The position numbers and the translations under genes are program-made. This document shows, one piece after another, positions 43,406 to 52,934 of a DNA stretch of 64,000 nt. A model generated the notes under the pieces. That model saw only the letters and a program-made list of their open reading frames with translations, had not been told where the DNA came from and searched no databases. The first letter of the stretch is position 1, and every line of letters begins with the position of its first letter. The DNA is from an uncultured Desulfobacteraceae bacterium (GTDB lineage Bacteria; Desulfobacterota; Desulfobacteria; Desulfobacterales; UBA5852): positions 888,464 to 952,463 of the forward strand of contig CAJXSL010000001.1 in NCBI GenBank assembly GCA_913060875.1. The letters run 5' to 3'.

Positions 43406-43442
43406 AATACTATTATAGTAATTGTTTTTCTATAATAGTATT
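43406..43442. promoter_or_regulatory. Palindromic operator between kamA and iclR
   Basis: AATACTATTATAG (43406-43418) and CTATAATAGTATT (43430-43442) form a perfect 13-bp inverted repeat with an 11-base spacer. It is centred in the 123-bp gap between the divergent KamA and IclR genes and is far more AT-rich than its surroundings. IclR-type regulators bind palindromes in such divergent promoters, so it is probably the site through which the IclR protein controls both sides. Confidence 0.6.
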
Positions 43443-43465
43443 CTAATAATTCATCCCCGAGCACC

Positions 43466-44254
43466 ATGTCAAAAGGAAAATACTATTTTTCGAAGTCCCT
43501 GGAAAAAGGGCTGAAAATACTTGCCCTTTTCAACAGGGACAACCCTGTCCTGACCCAGAGGGCAATCGCCAATGCCCTCTCCCTGAATTCGACATCGACC
43601 TACCGTTACATCAATACCCTGGTGGAGTTGGGGTTTCTGGAGAAAGACAGCCAGACCAAAGCCGTCCGTCCCGGGGTGCAAAGCCTCGTTTTCTCTACCA
43701 ATCTGATGCGGGCGACCGATCATCGGCGCCTTATCAAAGGGATCATCGATCCCATCCACAAGGAACACAACATCAGTATCGAGGTGGTCTTTGCCGTCGA
43801 TGATTCCCTGGTGCGCTTCTACAACAAGGAGGCCGCGGAAACCCTTACCTACAGCCTGCCGGATTCGTCCCGGAACTGTCTTCACAATACCGCCCTCGGA
43901 AAAGCCTATCTCGCGGCCCTGCCCGATGATCTGCGGCAAGCCAAAGTCGACGGCATGACCCTTACGGGCAAGACGGATAAAACCCTCCGAAACAAAAAAA
44001 AGCTGATGGCCGAACTGCGAACCGCCAGGTCACGCGGCTACGCCATGTCCGTGGAAGAATATCTGCCCGGTCTGATCGCTATCGGTGCCGCCCTGGTGGA
44101 TCCCATGAGCGGCGAGCCGGTCGGTGCGGTATCGTTTGATTTTTCGGTGCTTCAAAATACGGCCGACGACATCCAGGCACGCTATGCGGAGATCATCGTC
44201 GCCACGGCGGCGGCCCTTTCCGAGGTGTTGCCGCCGGACCGGCATGGTCGTTAA
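43466..44254 (+). CDS. IclR-family transcriptional regulator
   Basis: A 262-residue regulator with an N-terminal winged helix (about 8-72: SLEKGLKILALFNRDNPVLTQRAIANALSLNSTSTYRYINTLVELGFLEKD) and a C-terminal IclR effector domain (about 95-255: SIEVVFAVDDSLVRFYNKEAAETLT, NCLHNTALGKAYLAALPDD, RSRGYAMSVEEYLPGLIAIGAALVDPMSGEPVGAVSFD). The C-terminal domain binds small metabolites. It is divergent from the KamA gene across a palindromic site and lies directly upstream of an amino acid ABC transporter. It should regulate this locus; whether as activator or repressor cannot be told. Confidence 0.92.
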   Translation: MSKGKYYFSKSLEKGLKILALFNRDNPVLTQRAIANALSLNSTSTYRYINTLVELGFLEKDSQTKAVRPGVQSLVFSTNLMRATDHRRLIKGIIDPIHKEHNISIEVVFAVDDSLVRFYNKEAAETLTYSLPDSSRNCLHNTALGKAYLAALPDDLRQAKVDGMTLTGKTDKTLRNKKKLMAELRTARSRGYAMSVEEYLPGLIAIGAALVDPMSGEPVGAVSFDFSVLQNTADDIQARYAEIIVATAAALSEVLPPDRHGR

Positions 44255-44336
44255 ATCCGGTCGGGGACAGGCCGCCGATCCGGTGACGGCTTGCCCCCTT
44301 CGTATCAACCTGTAAACCAATAGGAGGAGAATTGTC

Positions 44337-45104
44337 ATGCGCAGAGCAACCGTATGGATCGTGGTGATTCTATTCATGAGTTTGTCCGCGGGGATGGTCA
44401 TCGCCGACGACCTGGCCAAGGTGAAGGGCGCGGGCGAAATCAAAATGGCCATGAGCGGTCAGTATCCACCGTTCAACTTCGTGAACGACCAGAACCAGTT
44501 GACCGGGTTCGACGTGGAGATCGGCCAGGCTGTCGCCAAGCGTATCGGCATCAAGGGCGTGCCGTTGTCCACGGCGTGGGATGGCATCATTGCCGGCCTG
44601 CTGGCCAACAAGTACGAATTGATTTGCGGCAGCATGGCCATTACCGAGGAGCGTCTCAAGTCCATTGATTTCTCAGACCCTTACTATCGTTCCGGTGCCC
44701 AACTTTTCGTTAAGAAAGGGTCGGCCGTTAAATCGGTTGCCGATCTCACCGGCAAAAAAGTGGGGGTCACCTTGGGCACGACCTACGAGAAATGGGTGCG
44801 CGAAAACATCTCCGGCGCCGACGTGCGGACCTACAAAGGCGTTCCGGACATGATTTTGGAAGTGAACTATGGTCGTATCGACGGCTTTATTACGGACAAA
44901 ATTGTCGGCGCCTTGGCCATCAAACAGAAGGGGACGCCCATCGCCCTGGCAGGCGATCTGCTCTATGAGGAGAAAATGGGCATTGCCCTGCGGCAGAACA
45001 ATCCTGAACTCAAAGGCGCTATCAACGATGCCCTTGCCGCCATGAAGGACGACGGCACCTACAAGGCCATCTCCATGAAGTGGCTGGGGATCGACGTCCG
45101 TTAG
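44337..45104 (+). CDS. Amino acid ABC transporter, periplasmic binding protein
   Basis: A 255-residue solute-binding protein (SBP family 3) with a signal peptide (MRRATVWIVVILFMSLSAGMVIA). Typical motifs are MAMSGQYPPFNFVNDQNQLTGFDVEIGQAVAKRIG, WDGIIAGLLANKYELICGSMAITEERLKSIDFSDPYYRSGAQLFV, TGKKVGVTLGTTYEKWV and MKWLGIDV at the end. It delivers a polar amino acid to the permease and ATPase encoded downstream. GGAGGAG lies before its ATG. The ligand might be lysine or a beta-amino acid, given the aminomutase, but sequence does not decide this. Confidence 0.92.
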   Translation: MRRATVWIVVILFMSLSAGMVIADDLAKVKGAGEIKMAMSGQYPPFNFVNDQNQLTGFDVEIGQAVAKRIGIKGVPLSTAWDGIIAGLLANKYELICGSMAITEERLKSIDFSDPYYRSGAQLFVKKGSAVKSVADLTGKKVGVTLGTTYEKWVRENISGADVRTYKGVPDMILEVNYGRIDGFITDKIVGALAIKQKGTPIALAGDLLYEEKMGIALRQNNPELKGAINDALAAMKDDGTYKAISMKWLGIDVR

Positions 45105-45128
45105 GCCGATACATGCCGGTATGTGTGT

Positions 45129-45148
45129 GCGGCACCTGCGGGTGCCGC
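45129..45148 (+). terminator. Intercistronic hairpin after the binding-protein gene
   Basis: GCGGCACC (45129-45136) pairs with GGTGCCGC (45141-45148) around a TGCG loop, 25 bases after the stop. Hairpins here commonly protect the binding-protein message so that it is made in excess over the permease. A 200-bp gap follows before the permease gene. Confidence 0.55.
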
Positions 45149-45312
45149 GGCACGGCGTCGCCCCGGCCCTCGCGGTGGGCTTAAACGGTCATTGTGCCGA
45201 TCGGGAATCGCAGGCTGCAAGAGGGCTAAGAAGGATCTGGGGACGACCGGGCAAAAAATGAGGCACGTCTGTGCCATCTGAATGGTGCCCGGCCATTCAA
45301 AGGATGATCACC

Positions 45313-45969
45313 ATGTTGGACTGGAATATTATCTTTCATTATTTCCCGTTTCTGGCCAAGGGGGCGCTGCTTACCCTGGAGATTTCGATTCTATCGCTCA
45401 TTTTGGGGCTCATCTTCGGGTTGTCGGCGGCCCTGAGCAAGCTCAGCCGCAACTTCCTCCTGCGCAACGTCGCTGTTTTCTACATCTGGCTGATCCGCTC
45501 AACCCCCCTTTTGGTCCAGCTCTTCATTATCTACTTCGGCCTGCCGCAGTTGGGTATCGACCTGGGGCCCTATATCTCGGGGGTCCTGGGACTGGGGCTC
45601 AACGTGGGCGCCTACAATGCGGAGACCATCCGCGGCGGCATTCAGTCCGTCCCCGCCGGCCAGCATGAGGCCGCGCGCTCCCTGGGGATGAGCAGCGCTC
45701 TGGCCATGCGGCGGATTATTCTCCCCCAGGCGTTGCGCATCATCATTCCCCCTTTAGGGAACAACTTTATCATTCTCATCAAAGACACCTCATTGGTCTC
45801 CACCATTACGCTGGTGGAGTTGACCCTGACGGCCCAACGGTTTATCGGCTCCACCTACAAACCCTTCGAGATGTATGTGATGGCCGCCTTTTTGTATGCC
45901 GTGCTGACGACCACGGCCAGTTTTCTTTTGGGCAAGGTAGAAGCGCGAACCAGCAAAGGAACCCGCTGA
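45313..45969 (+). CDS. Amino acid ABC transporter, permease
   Basis: A 218-residue membrane protein of the HisMQ family with about five helices. The EAA loop that contacts the ATPase is [32 protein letters not shown], and the N-terminal [19 protein letters not shown] is typical. [11 protein letters not shown] occurs in the periplasmic loop. Start ATG 45313 has AAGGATGA at good spacing; ATG 45304 and the frame start at 45271 are weaker. The gene ends two bases before the ATPase gene, so translation is probably coupled. It forms a homodimer channel, since only one permease is present. Confidence 0.92.
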   Translation: MLDWNIIFHYFPFLAKGALLTLEISILSLILGLIFGLSAALSKLSRNFLLRNVAVFYIWLIRSTPLLVQLFIIYFGLPQLGIDLGPYISGVLGLGLNVGAYNAETIRGGIQSVPAGQHEAARSLGMSSALAMRRIILPQALRIIIPPLGNNFIILIKDTSLVSTITLVELTLTAQRFIGSTYKPFEMYVMAAFLYAVLTTTASFLLGKVEARTSKGTR

Positions 45970-45971
45970 TC

Positions 45972-46754
45972 ATGTCAACCGAAAAGCATCAATCCGAAAC
46001 CGTTCCCATGATCCGCATCGAAAAACTCCACAAGAGCTTTGGGGATTTATCCGTCTTGAAGGGTGTCGATATCGAGGTGCCGCGTCAGCAGGTGCTGGTG
46101 ATCATCGGGCCCAGCGGATCGGGCAAAAGCACGCTGCTGCGCTGCGTCAACCATCTGGAAACCCCTACCTCCGGAAAAATCTTTCTGGAAGATAAATTGA
46201 TCAATGATACCACCCACAGCCGAAAAGCGTTTGAAAAGCACCTGAACCAGATTCGCTGCATGCTGGGGATGGTTTTTCAGCAGTTTAACCTGTTTCCGCA
46301 TATGACCGTTATCGAGAACGTGATGGAAGCGCCCGTTCACGTACTCAAACAGGAAAAAGACCAGGTGCGCTCCCGGGCCGAGGCCTTACTCGACAAGGTG
46401 GGCCTTCGCGACAAGGCGGATGCGTATCCATCCATGCTCTCCGGCGGGCAGCAGCAGCGCGTGGCCATCGCCCGGGCGCTGGCCATGGAGCCCAAGGCCA
46501 TGCTGTTCGATGAAGTGACGTCGGCCCTCGACCCCGAACTGGTGGGTGACGTGCTCCGGGTGATGGCGGATCTGGCCCGGGAAGGCATGACCATGCTCGT
46601 GGTGACCCATGAAATGGGGTTTGCCGAACAGGTTGGAGACCGGGTCATTTTCATGGCGGACGGGGTCGTGGTGGAAGATACCTCGCCCCAGGCCATCTTT
46701 TCGAATCCCACGGAAGCGCGCACGCGTCAATTTCTATCGGATATCTTGAAATAA
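45972..46754 (+). CDS. Amino acid ABC transporter, ATPase
   Basis: A 260-residue ABC ATPase of the GlnQ/HisP group: Walker [26 protein letters not shown] as the Q-loop region, signature [17 protein letters not shown], Walker [20 protein letters not shown] and switch histidine in [19 protein letters not shown]. It powers import by the permease and binding protein encoded just upstream. The ATG at 45972 sits after AAAGGA. Confidence 0.95.
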   Translation: MSTEKHQSETVPMIRIEKLHKSFGDLSVLKGVDIEVPRQQVLVIIGPSGSGKSTLLRCVNHLETPTSGKIFLEDKLINDTTHSRKAFEKHLNQIRCMLGMVFQQFNLFPHMTVIENVMEAPVHVLKQEKDQVRSRAEALLDKVGLRDKADAYPSMLSGGQQQRVAIARALAMEPKAMLFDEVTSALDPELVGDVLRVMADLAREGMTMLVVTHEMGFAEQVGDRVIFMADGVVVEDTSPQAIFSNPTEARTRQFLSDILK

Positions 46755-46912
46755 ACGGTTCATGCCTGTTATGACCGGAACCATGGCGGCATCGTTCGCT
46801 ATCGTGCAGGGGGATTTTCTGCGCCAGCCGCTTGTTATCCAGTCCTTGCGCGCACCGTCATCAATTCATTCCGGATGACCCCCCGCCTCTATATTGGGAA
46901 CCTGTTGTGAAG

Positions 46913-48535
46913 ATGGATAATTTGAATCCTGATCTGATCCTTTTCAATGGCCGCCTGGCGGTCCCCTCCACTGACTCGTCCGCTCAAACGGCTCTTGCGG
47001 TGGGACGGGGACGCATTCTAACCATGGGCGCAAACCAGGACATCATCCCTTTGGCCGGCCCGGCCACCGAACGCATCGATCTCGACGGCCGCCTGGTTGT
47101 GCCGGGGTTTATCGACACCCACATCCATTTTTATGAATGGTCGCTCAAACGCCGGGATTTGAAGCTGGACGACGTAACCGGTCCCGATGAATTGCTGGCC
47201 CGGGTTCGTGAGGCGGCCGCAGCGTGTCCGCCGGGCCAATGGATCATGGGCGGGGGGTGGAACGAGGCGGATTGGTCCGTGCCGCAGATGCCTACCCGGG
47301 AGGCGCTGGACCGGGCGGCACCCGATCATCCGGTACTTCTCTGGCGTTGCGACCTCCATCTGGCGGCCGCCAATTCCTGCGCGCTTCAACGGGCCGGGAT
47401 CGATAGCCGCACACCGGACCCGCCCGAGGGGCGGATCGCACGTGACGCTAAGGGCGAATCCACCGGGATCCTGCGGGAACTGGCCATCAACCTTGTGCGG
47501 CAGGTCGTGGCACCGCCGGATGCGAATCGGGTGGCGGAGGCTTTTATCGATGGGGCCTGCGCCCTTCACCGCCGGGGGGTGACGGGTATTCACGACGTCC
47601 GCCTGATGAGGGATAAAGACGGGGCCCGGGCCTTTCGGGCGTTCCAGCAGCTTGACCGGGACGACCGCCTCGATTTGCGCTGCTGGGTGACCCTGCCGGG
47701 CGACCGCCTGGACGATATCATCGACTTGGGCCTGCGCACGGGGTTCGGCAATGATCGGCTGCGCATCGGTCATGTCAAATTTTTTTCCGACGGTGGTGTG
47801 GGCGCCCGCACGGCCTGGATGATCGCGCCTTTTCGGGATGCGGAGTGCGGCATGCCCATGATGGACATGGCCGCGCTGGCAGCAGACGTCGCCAAAGCGG
47901 AAGACGCCGGTCTGGCGGTGATGATCCACGCCGTCGGGGATCGCGCCAACCGAGAGCTGATCTGCATTTTCGAAGATCTGGCAGCCCGCAGGGCCCGCCT
48001 CGGCCGGCCGGCCCTGCCCATTCCGCATCGCATCGAACACGTTCAAATGATTCGGCCGGAGGATGCTGAAAGGCTGCGGCGTCTCGATCTGGCGCTGAAC
48101 GTGACCCCGTCCAATATGTTGCTGGATATGAACCTCATCGATAAGGCCGTGGGGGCCCGGGGAAGCTGGGCCTATGCCTTTCGCCGCTTGATGGACACCG
48201 GGTCTCCGGTCATGTTCAGTTCCGACTGCCCGGTGTGCGATCCGGCCCCTCTGCTGGGCATGCATGCCGCCGTCACGCGCCGGCGCACTGACGGAAGCCC
48301 CGAGGAAGGCTGGTATCCGGAATCCCGGGTGACGGTGCAGGAAGCTCTGGACGCTTACACCATTGTCCCCGCCGCGGTTCACCGAGTCGACGATTGTGGT
48401 GTCATCGCTCCCGGCAAACGGGCGGACCTGGCCGTGTTGAGTGCGGACATCCTGGCCCAACCCTCCCCCTGGCTGCCCGACGTAAGCGTGGACATGACCG
48501 TGTTTGATGGTCGTATCGTGCATCGGGATTTCTAA
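46913..48535 (+). CDS. YtcJ-type amidohydrolase
   Basis: A 540-residue metal-dependent hydrolase of the amidohydrolase superfamily. Early is GFIDTHIHFYEW with the H-x-H metal pair, then IGHVKFFSDGGVGARTAWM, VMIHAVGDRANRELICIFED, IPHRIEHVQMIRPED and SSDCPVCDPAPLLGM, matching the YtcJ / LAF3 group, many of which have unknown substrates; some cleave N-substituted amides. ATG 46913 was chosen because the upstream frame to 46832 lacks a ribosome site. It lies 158 bases after the ABC ATPase and before the AblB-type gene, so it may remove an acyl group from an imported amino acid derivative. Confidence 0.88.
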   Translation: MDNLNPDLILFNGRLAVPSTDSSAQTALAVGRGRILTMGANQDIIPLAGPATERIDLDGRLVVPGFIDTHIHFYEWSLKRRDLKLDDVTGPDELLARVREAAAACPPGQWIMGGGWNEADWSVPQMPTREALDRAAPDHPVLLWRCDLHLAAANSCALQRAGIDSRTPDPPEGRIARDAKGESTGILRELAINLVRQVVAPPDANRVAEAFIDGACALHRRGVTGIHDVRLMRDKDGARAFRAFQQLDRDDRLDLRCWVTLPGDRLDDIIDLGLRTGFGNDRLRIGHVKFFSDGGVGARTAWMIAPFRDAECGMPMMDMAALAADVAKAEDAGLAVMIHAVGDRANRELICIFEDLAARRARLGRPALPIPHRIEHVQMIRPEDAERLRRLDLALNVTPSNMLLDMNLIDKAVGARGSWAYAFRRLMDTGSPVMFSSDCPVCDPAPLLGMHAAVTRRRTDGSPEEGWYPESRVTVQEALDAYTIVPAAVHRVDDCGVIAPGKRADLAVLSADILAQPSPWLPDVSVDMTVFDGRIVHRDF

Positions 48536-48656
48536 AGGTCAAAACCATAAAGATGTCACCATGAAGATCATGGATGACATGAAGAGAATCGTTTGCTGCC
48601 ATGAGGCAAACCATCACGACCGCCAACCCTTCCTCAAATGATGTAATGACGGTGTA

Positions 48657-49508
48657 ATGTCCGTGGATACCATCGAAAGCCTGCATGGGGCGCTCATTCA
48701 ACACGGCCCCCACAGCGACCGTATCTATCTGATGCAGTTGAACACGGCGGACATCCCCGGCCTGTTGGCGGGTCTCGACGCCCTTGCCCGCCGGAAGGGC
48801 TACGGGAAGATATTCGCCAAAATACCGGCCAAGGTGCGGCCGCTCTTCAACGCCGCCGGCTATGTCGAGGAAGCCATGGTCCCGGGCTTTTTCAACGGTC
48901 GTACCGATGGGTATTTCATGGCCAAATACGCCGTGGCCGAAAGACAGGTGGTATCCCCCGCGGACGAACGCCTGAAAGATTATTTCGCCCGAAGGAAAGA
49001 TCGGGGTTGCCCTGCCGGTCGAACACGCCCGGAGGACGCCAAGGCGGTTGCCTGCGGGCCTTCGGACGCCGGAGAAATGAGTGTGTTTTACCGTCAGTCG
49101 TTTCGATCCTATCCGTTTCCGATCCATCGACCGGATTATTTAACCCGCATGATGGCTCAAGGGGTGCGCTATTTTTGCATTCGTTTCGCTGGTCGCATCG
49201 CCGCGATGGCCGCGGTGGAGATCGATTCCGGCGCCGAAAATGTCGAAATGACGGATTTCGCAACCCGTTCGGATATTCGCGGCCGTGGCCTGGCCGGAAT
49301 GTTGCTGGGTTACATGGACCGCCAGATGCGCGCCGCAGGCCTCTGTACCGCCTATACCATTGCCCGCGCGACTTCCCCGGGGATGAACGCTGTTTTCCAG
49401 CGCAACGGATACCGCTACGCCGGTTTCCTTAACAACAACACCCAGATCGGTGGCGCCATCGAGAGCATGGTCGTATGGTACAAACGGCTGGACCATGATG
49501 CGACCTGA
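48657..49508 (+). CDS. ablB: Beta-lysine N-acetyltransferase (AblB type)
   Basis: A 283-residue GNAT protein. The N-terminal half has the AblB-specific sequence RIYLMQLNTADIPGLLAGLDALARRKGYGKIFAKIPAKVRPLFNAAGYVEEAMVPGFFNGRTDGYFMAKY. The C-terminal half has the GNAT core EMTDFATRSDIRGRGLAGMLLGYMDRQM and the final AVFQRNGYRYAGFLNNNTQIGG. AblB acetylates beta-lysine at N6 to give the compatible solute N-acetyl-beta-lysine; its usual partner is the lysine 2,3-aminomutase AblA. A KamA-type gene lies 5.3 kb away on the divergent arm of the same locus. Its ATG has no strong ribosome site. The family is recognised by overall pattern; activity is inferred. Confidence 0.85.
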   Translation: MSVDTIESLHGALIQHGPHSDRIYLMQLNTADIPGLLAGLDALARRKGYGKIFAKIPAKVRPLFNAAGYVEEAMVPGFFNGRTDGYFMAKYAVAERQVVSPADERLKDYFARRKDRGCPAGRTRPEDAKAVACGPSDAGEMSVFYRQSFRSYPFPIHRPDYLTRMMAQGVRYFCIRFAGRIAAMAAVEIDSGAENVEMTDFATRSDIRGRGLAGMLLGYMDRQMRAAGLCTAYTIARATSPGMNAVFQRNGYRYAGFLNNNTQIGGAIESMVVWYKRLDHDAT

Positions 49509-49671
49509 GCCCCGCACCATTACCGACGGACGTCCTATCGGAACGCCGGGGCAGACGTTCCCGGATCAATGCCCGTCTTTCCCAGACGGGCGAAGCGCTA
49601 AATCGGCATTATATTGACTTTAGGACGGATTGACCCGCCCGCCGTAAGTATTCAACCGGGGAGGTTTTCCC

Positions 49672-52600
49672 ATGAAGATCTGCGTCAAATGTGGCCAGAT
49701 CGTGGCCGAAGAGGTCAGCACCTGTCCGGCCTGCGGTGCCGAGGTGGGCGCCGGGCGGGCGGCCATCGATGACTACCGCATTCTCGAGGTGCTGCACGAG
49801 GGCTACTCCAGCATCCTGTGCAAAGCCCGGAAGGATGGTGCGGAAGCCCCGGTGTTGATCCGTATCTTCACACCGCCCGCGGGGGTTGACGCCGCCCTGG
49901 CGGATCGCCTCAAACGGGAACTCGAGGAACTCCAGACCCTCCCGGAAAACTATTTCGTGCGCCATCTGGCTATCCGGCAGTCCTCCGAAGGACTGTGGTA
50001 CCGGATCAGCGAGTGGGTGGAGGCCCTGAACTGGGGCACCATGCTGGCCACCGGTCGTCTGGGGGACCCGCGCACCTGCCTCCATTTGTTCTACCGGATT
50101 GCATCGATCCTGGACGGCCTGCACCGTACCGGCCACATCATCCCCCACCTGATTCTGGACGATATCCTTGTTTACGAAGACGAGGCCGGTGCCCTCAAAG
50201 TCATGATCGACTACAAACTCTCACGTTTCCTGGATCCGCAGCTGGACCGGCCCGGCCCCATGCTGGCCCGCCTGTTGGACATGCACCCGGATATCGTCAA
50301 CCGGCGTCCCCTCGATCATCGCAGCGATATCTGGTCCCTGGGCAAAGCCTTTGTCGAGATTCTCAGTGCCGATCCCGATGAGACCGATTTCCAGGAGCAG
50401 GTGGACCGCCTGCCGGTGCCGTCCGAGGTTCGGACCCTGATCCGGCTGATGCTCAGCGACAATCCCGATCTGCGGCCGCGCTCCATGGCCGAAGTCGTTG
50501 CCGTTCTCGGAAAGGTGAGCGACCAGGCCATCCAGGATGCCGCGGATCGCCAGAAGGAAGCCGTCGGCAGCATGACGCGGACCCTGCTGCGGCGTGTCAA
50601 TATACGACTGGCCCTTGTGGCGGCCGTGCTGATGGCCGTGGGCGGAGTGGTTTATTACAACGTGGGTATCATGCGGCAGAACAGCGAGTCGGCCCTGATG
50701 ACCTATGCCAATCAGTATGCCGGTTCGGTGGCCTTCGTGGTGGTGGACTACGGGCTGCGGCAGGGGGATCGGACCCTCTATCGCAACCGGTCCGAGGGGA
50801 CCGCTTTTCTGGCCGACCGAGAGGGCTATCTGCTTACCAACCGGCACGTGGCCTGCCCCTGGCTGGAAGACGCACGGCTGATGGTCCTTATCGGGCTCTT
50901 GCGCCAGCGGCCTGAGAAACTGGTGTTTGACTACCGCATCTATCTGTGGTTCGAAGGCCAGCGTGCTTTCAGCCATGTGCCGGCCCTGTCCGACAGTGAA
51001 GAATTGGAAGATGTTTACCTGACCGAATCGGCCTTCAGTTCCCGGGGACCGCGCCGGGTGTGGATTGCCGGCGTGGCGCCGGCACCGGTACAAACCCGCG
51101 AGCGGGTGCGTTCACCGCTGAGGGACGATTTTGCGGTCCTCAGGATCGAAACGGTGCCTCCGGGTGTGCAACCGCTGCCCCTGGCCGAGAACTTCCGATC
51201 GGTGGCGATCCCCAAGTTGACCCCCCTGATTACCCTGGGATTTCCTTTGGGCAGTAAAACCCAGGCCGCGACGGTCAATGTAAGTGTTACCCGTGGACAC
51301 GTGCGCCGCGCGTTTGAGACCTTGTTTCAGGTGGATGCCTCTTTGCATCCCGGCAACAGCGGCGGGCCTTTCATCGACGCTCATGGCCGGGTGGTGGGCC
51401 TGGCAACGGTCGTGGCGGTCCGCTGGGCCCGGACCCCGGTGCCGGTGGCCACTCCCCTGCCCGATATCGGTCTGGTCCTGCCGATCAGCAAAGCCGCCGC
51501 TTTCGTGGAAGAATTGAAAGCCGGGGCGATTAAATGGAATGGTGAAATCGATGTGGCTCTGGAGCAGCGCTTGCAACGGATCACGGCCCTGGCCCGCGGG
51601 CGCAAATGGCAGGCCGCAAGGGAATTGGCCGACCTGGAACTCGGTTCCGGGCGGATGCCTCCCTTGGTCATGGCAACGGCCATGATGCACCTGTGTGCCG
51701 GTGATCATGCGGGCGGCCGGCGCCTGTTCGACCAGGTGATGTCCATCGATCCGGAGAACAACCTGGCCCGCCTGATGGGGCTGGTGATCGACTGGCTCGA
51801 TGGACGAGAGGGAAGCAACCCTTACCGGACGACACTGGCGGCGCTGGATTGGCGTTCCGCCGATGAGTTCCTGGGGTATCTGGCGCGCATCCTGAACGGT
51901 GAGATCGACGCACGGCAGGCGTTGAACGGCGGCTACACCGCCACTGAAAAAAGCTGGTTGCATCTTGTGGCCGGGCTGGCGACCGAACGCAACGGCCAGA
52001 GTGATGCGGCCCGTGCCTTGTTGGAAAAAGCGGTCCTGCTGGCCGATAATGACGACTGGAGCCTATACCTGGCCCTGTCCCAGCTGGACCGGATCCAGCG
52101 GCGACGTCTGGTGCAAAATGCCGATCCGGCCATGCATCGGGATTACCGGCGGAAGGTCGACGCATTCGATCGCCGCCTGGCAGAGGCCATGGCGGCAGGG
52201 GAAAAGCGGCATACCCGCATTGCTTCCATCCGGGCGGCCCTGCAGCGGGGCGAGACTGATCTGGAAACCCAACGGTCGTTGTTGGAACATCTCCGGAAGG
52301 CGGACAGGAATAACAGTGAACTTCTCATCTCCCAGGCCTATTATGCGGCCATGGACGAAGACTGGGGCGCCGCCCTGGATTTTGCCCGGCAGTTCCTTGA
52401 TCGACCAGGACGGACCAGTGCCGGTAAGTTGAGTATCGGACTGCTGGAACCCGAGATAATGCATCGCAAGGGATGGACGGATCGGGCCCGTGGCCGTTTG
52501 GAGGTCTATCACCAGACGACGGCCGATCCCTGGTACCACAGCCTAAGCGGTTGTCTGCTGAATCCTGAACTCCAGGATCACGTGACGGCCAAGGCCGACG

Positions 52601-52779
52601 AAAATCCGCTCAATCTGCTGACCGGCCACACGGCCCTGGGGCTCTGGGCTGAAGGTAACGGCGATACACCCGGCGCCATCAAGCATTACCGGGAAGCCCT
52701 GGACTCCTACATGGACCACCGCATCGAGTACGATTTCGCCATGGCGCGGATGAAACGGCTGCGGCAGGAAGGGGAATAA
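49672..52779 (+). CDS. Zn-ribbon / pseudokinase / trypsin-like protease / helical-repeat membrane protein
   Basis: A 1035-residue composite protein. A zinc ribbon with C4, C7, C18 and C21 comes first. A kinase-like domain follows at about 35-285 but looks inactive: the VAIK lysine is Arg (VLIRIF), the HRDLKxxN loop is HLILDDI and DFG is absent (IDYKLSRF), although the DHRSDIWSLGKAF structural motif is kept. One membrane helix lies at about 312-332. Beyond it a trypsin-type serine protease has H392 (LLTNRHVA), D485 or D486 (DDFAVL) and S563 (HPGNSGGPF), in HtrA style but without a PDZ domain. From about 630 to the end are helical repeats of TPR type. The orientation puts the pseudokinase in the cytoplasm and the protease outside. 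A GGGGAGG site precedes the ATG. Confidence 0.85.
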   Translation: MKICVKCGQIVAEEVSTCPACGAEVGAGRAAIDDYRILEVLHEGYSSILCKARKDGAEAPVLIRIFTPPAGVDAALADRLKRELEELQTLPENYFVRHLAIRQSSEGLWYRISEWVEALNWGTMLATGRLGDPRTCLHLFYRIASILDGLHRTGHIIPHLILDDILVYEDEAGALKVMIDYKLSRFLDPQLDRPGPMLARLLDMHPDIVNRRPLDHRSDIWSLGKAFVEILSADPDETDFQEQVDRLPVPSEVRTLIRLMLSDNPDLRPRSMAEVVAVLGKVSDQAIQDAADRQKEAVGSMTRTLLRRVNIRLALVAAVLMAVGGVVYYNVGIMRQNSESALMTYANQYAGSVAFVVVDYGLRQGDRTLYRNRSEGTAFLADREGYLLTNRHVACPWLEDARLMVLIGLLRQRPEKLVFDYRIYLWFEGQRAFSHVPALSDSEELEDVYLTESAFSSRGPRRVWIAGVAPAPVQTRERVRSPLRDDFAVLRIETVPPGVQPLPLAENFRSVAIPKLTPLITLGFPLGSKTQAATVNVSVTRGHVRRAFETLFQVDASLHPGNSGGPFIDAHGRVVGLATVVAVRWARTPVPVATPLPDIGLVLPISKAAAFVEELKAGAIKWNGEIDVALEQRLQRITALARGRKWQAARELADLELGSGRMPPLVMATAMMHLCAGDHAGGRRLFDQVMSIDPENNLARLMGLVIDWLDGREGSNPYRTTLAALDWRSADEFLGYLARILNGEIDARQALNGGYTATEKSWLHLVAGLATERNGQSDAARALLEKAVLLADNDDWSLYLALSQLDRIQRRRLVQNADPAMHRDYRRKVDAFDRRLAEAMAAGEKRHTRIASIRAALQRGETDLETQRSLLEHLRKADRNNSELLISQAYYAAMDEDWGAALDFARQFLDRPGRTSAGKLSIGLLEPEIMHRKGWTDRARGRLEVYHQTTADPWYHSLSGCLLNPELQDHVTAKADENPLNLLTGHTALGLWAEGNGDTPGAIKHYREALDSYMDHRIEYDFAMARMKRLRQEGE

Positions 52780-52934
52780 GGTTTTTACCGGCAGCCCGGA
52801 ACGTTTTCGGTTTACGACGGATAGCCGAAGCATTAAGCTTCAGTCTCATCCATTAATGTAGGCCAACGGATTTTTCGTGAGGTGCCGCCATCACGCCCTC
52901 AAATTCCCTTTTACAGGATAGAGACCGTACAGAG

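Noticed and set aside
47018-48523. 501-codon frame antisense to the amidohydrolase
   Set aside because: The sense strand has a complete amidohydrolase motif set; the antisense frame is a composition effect.
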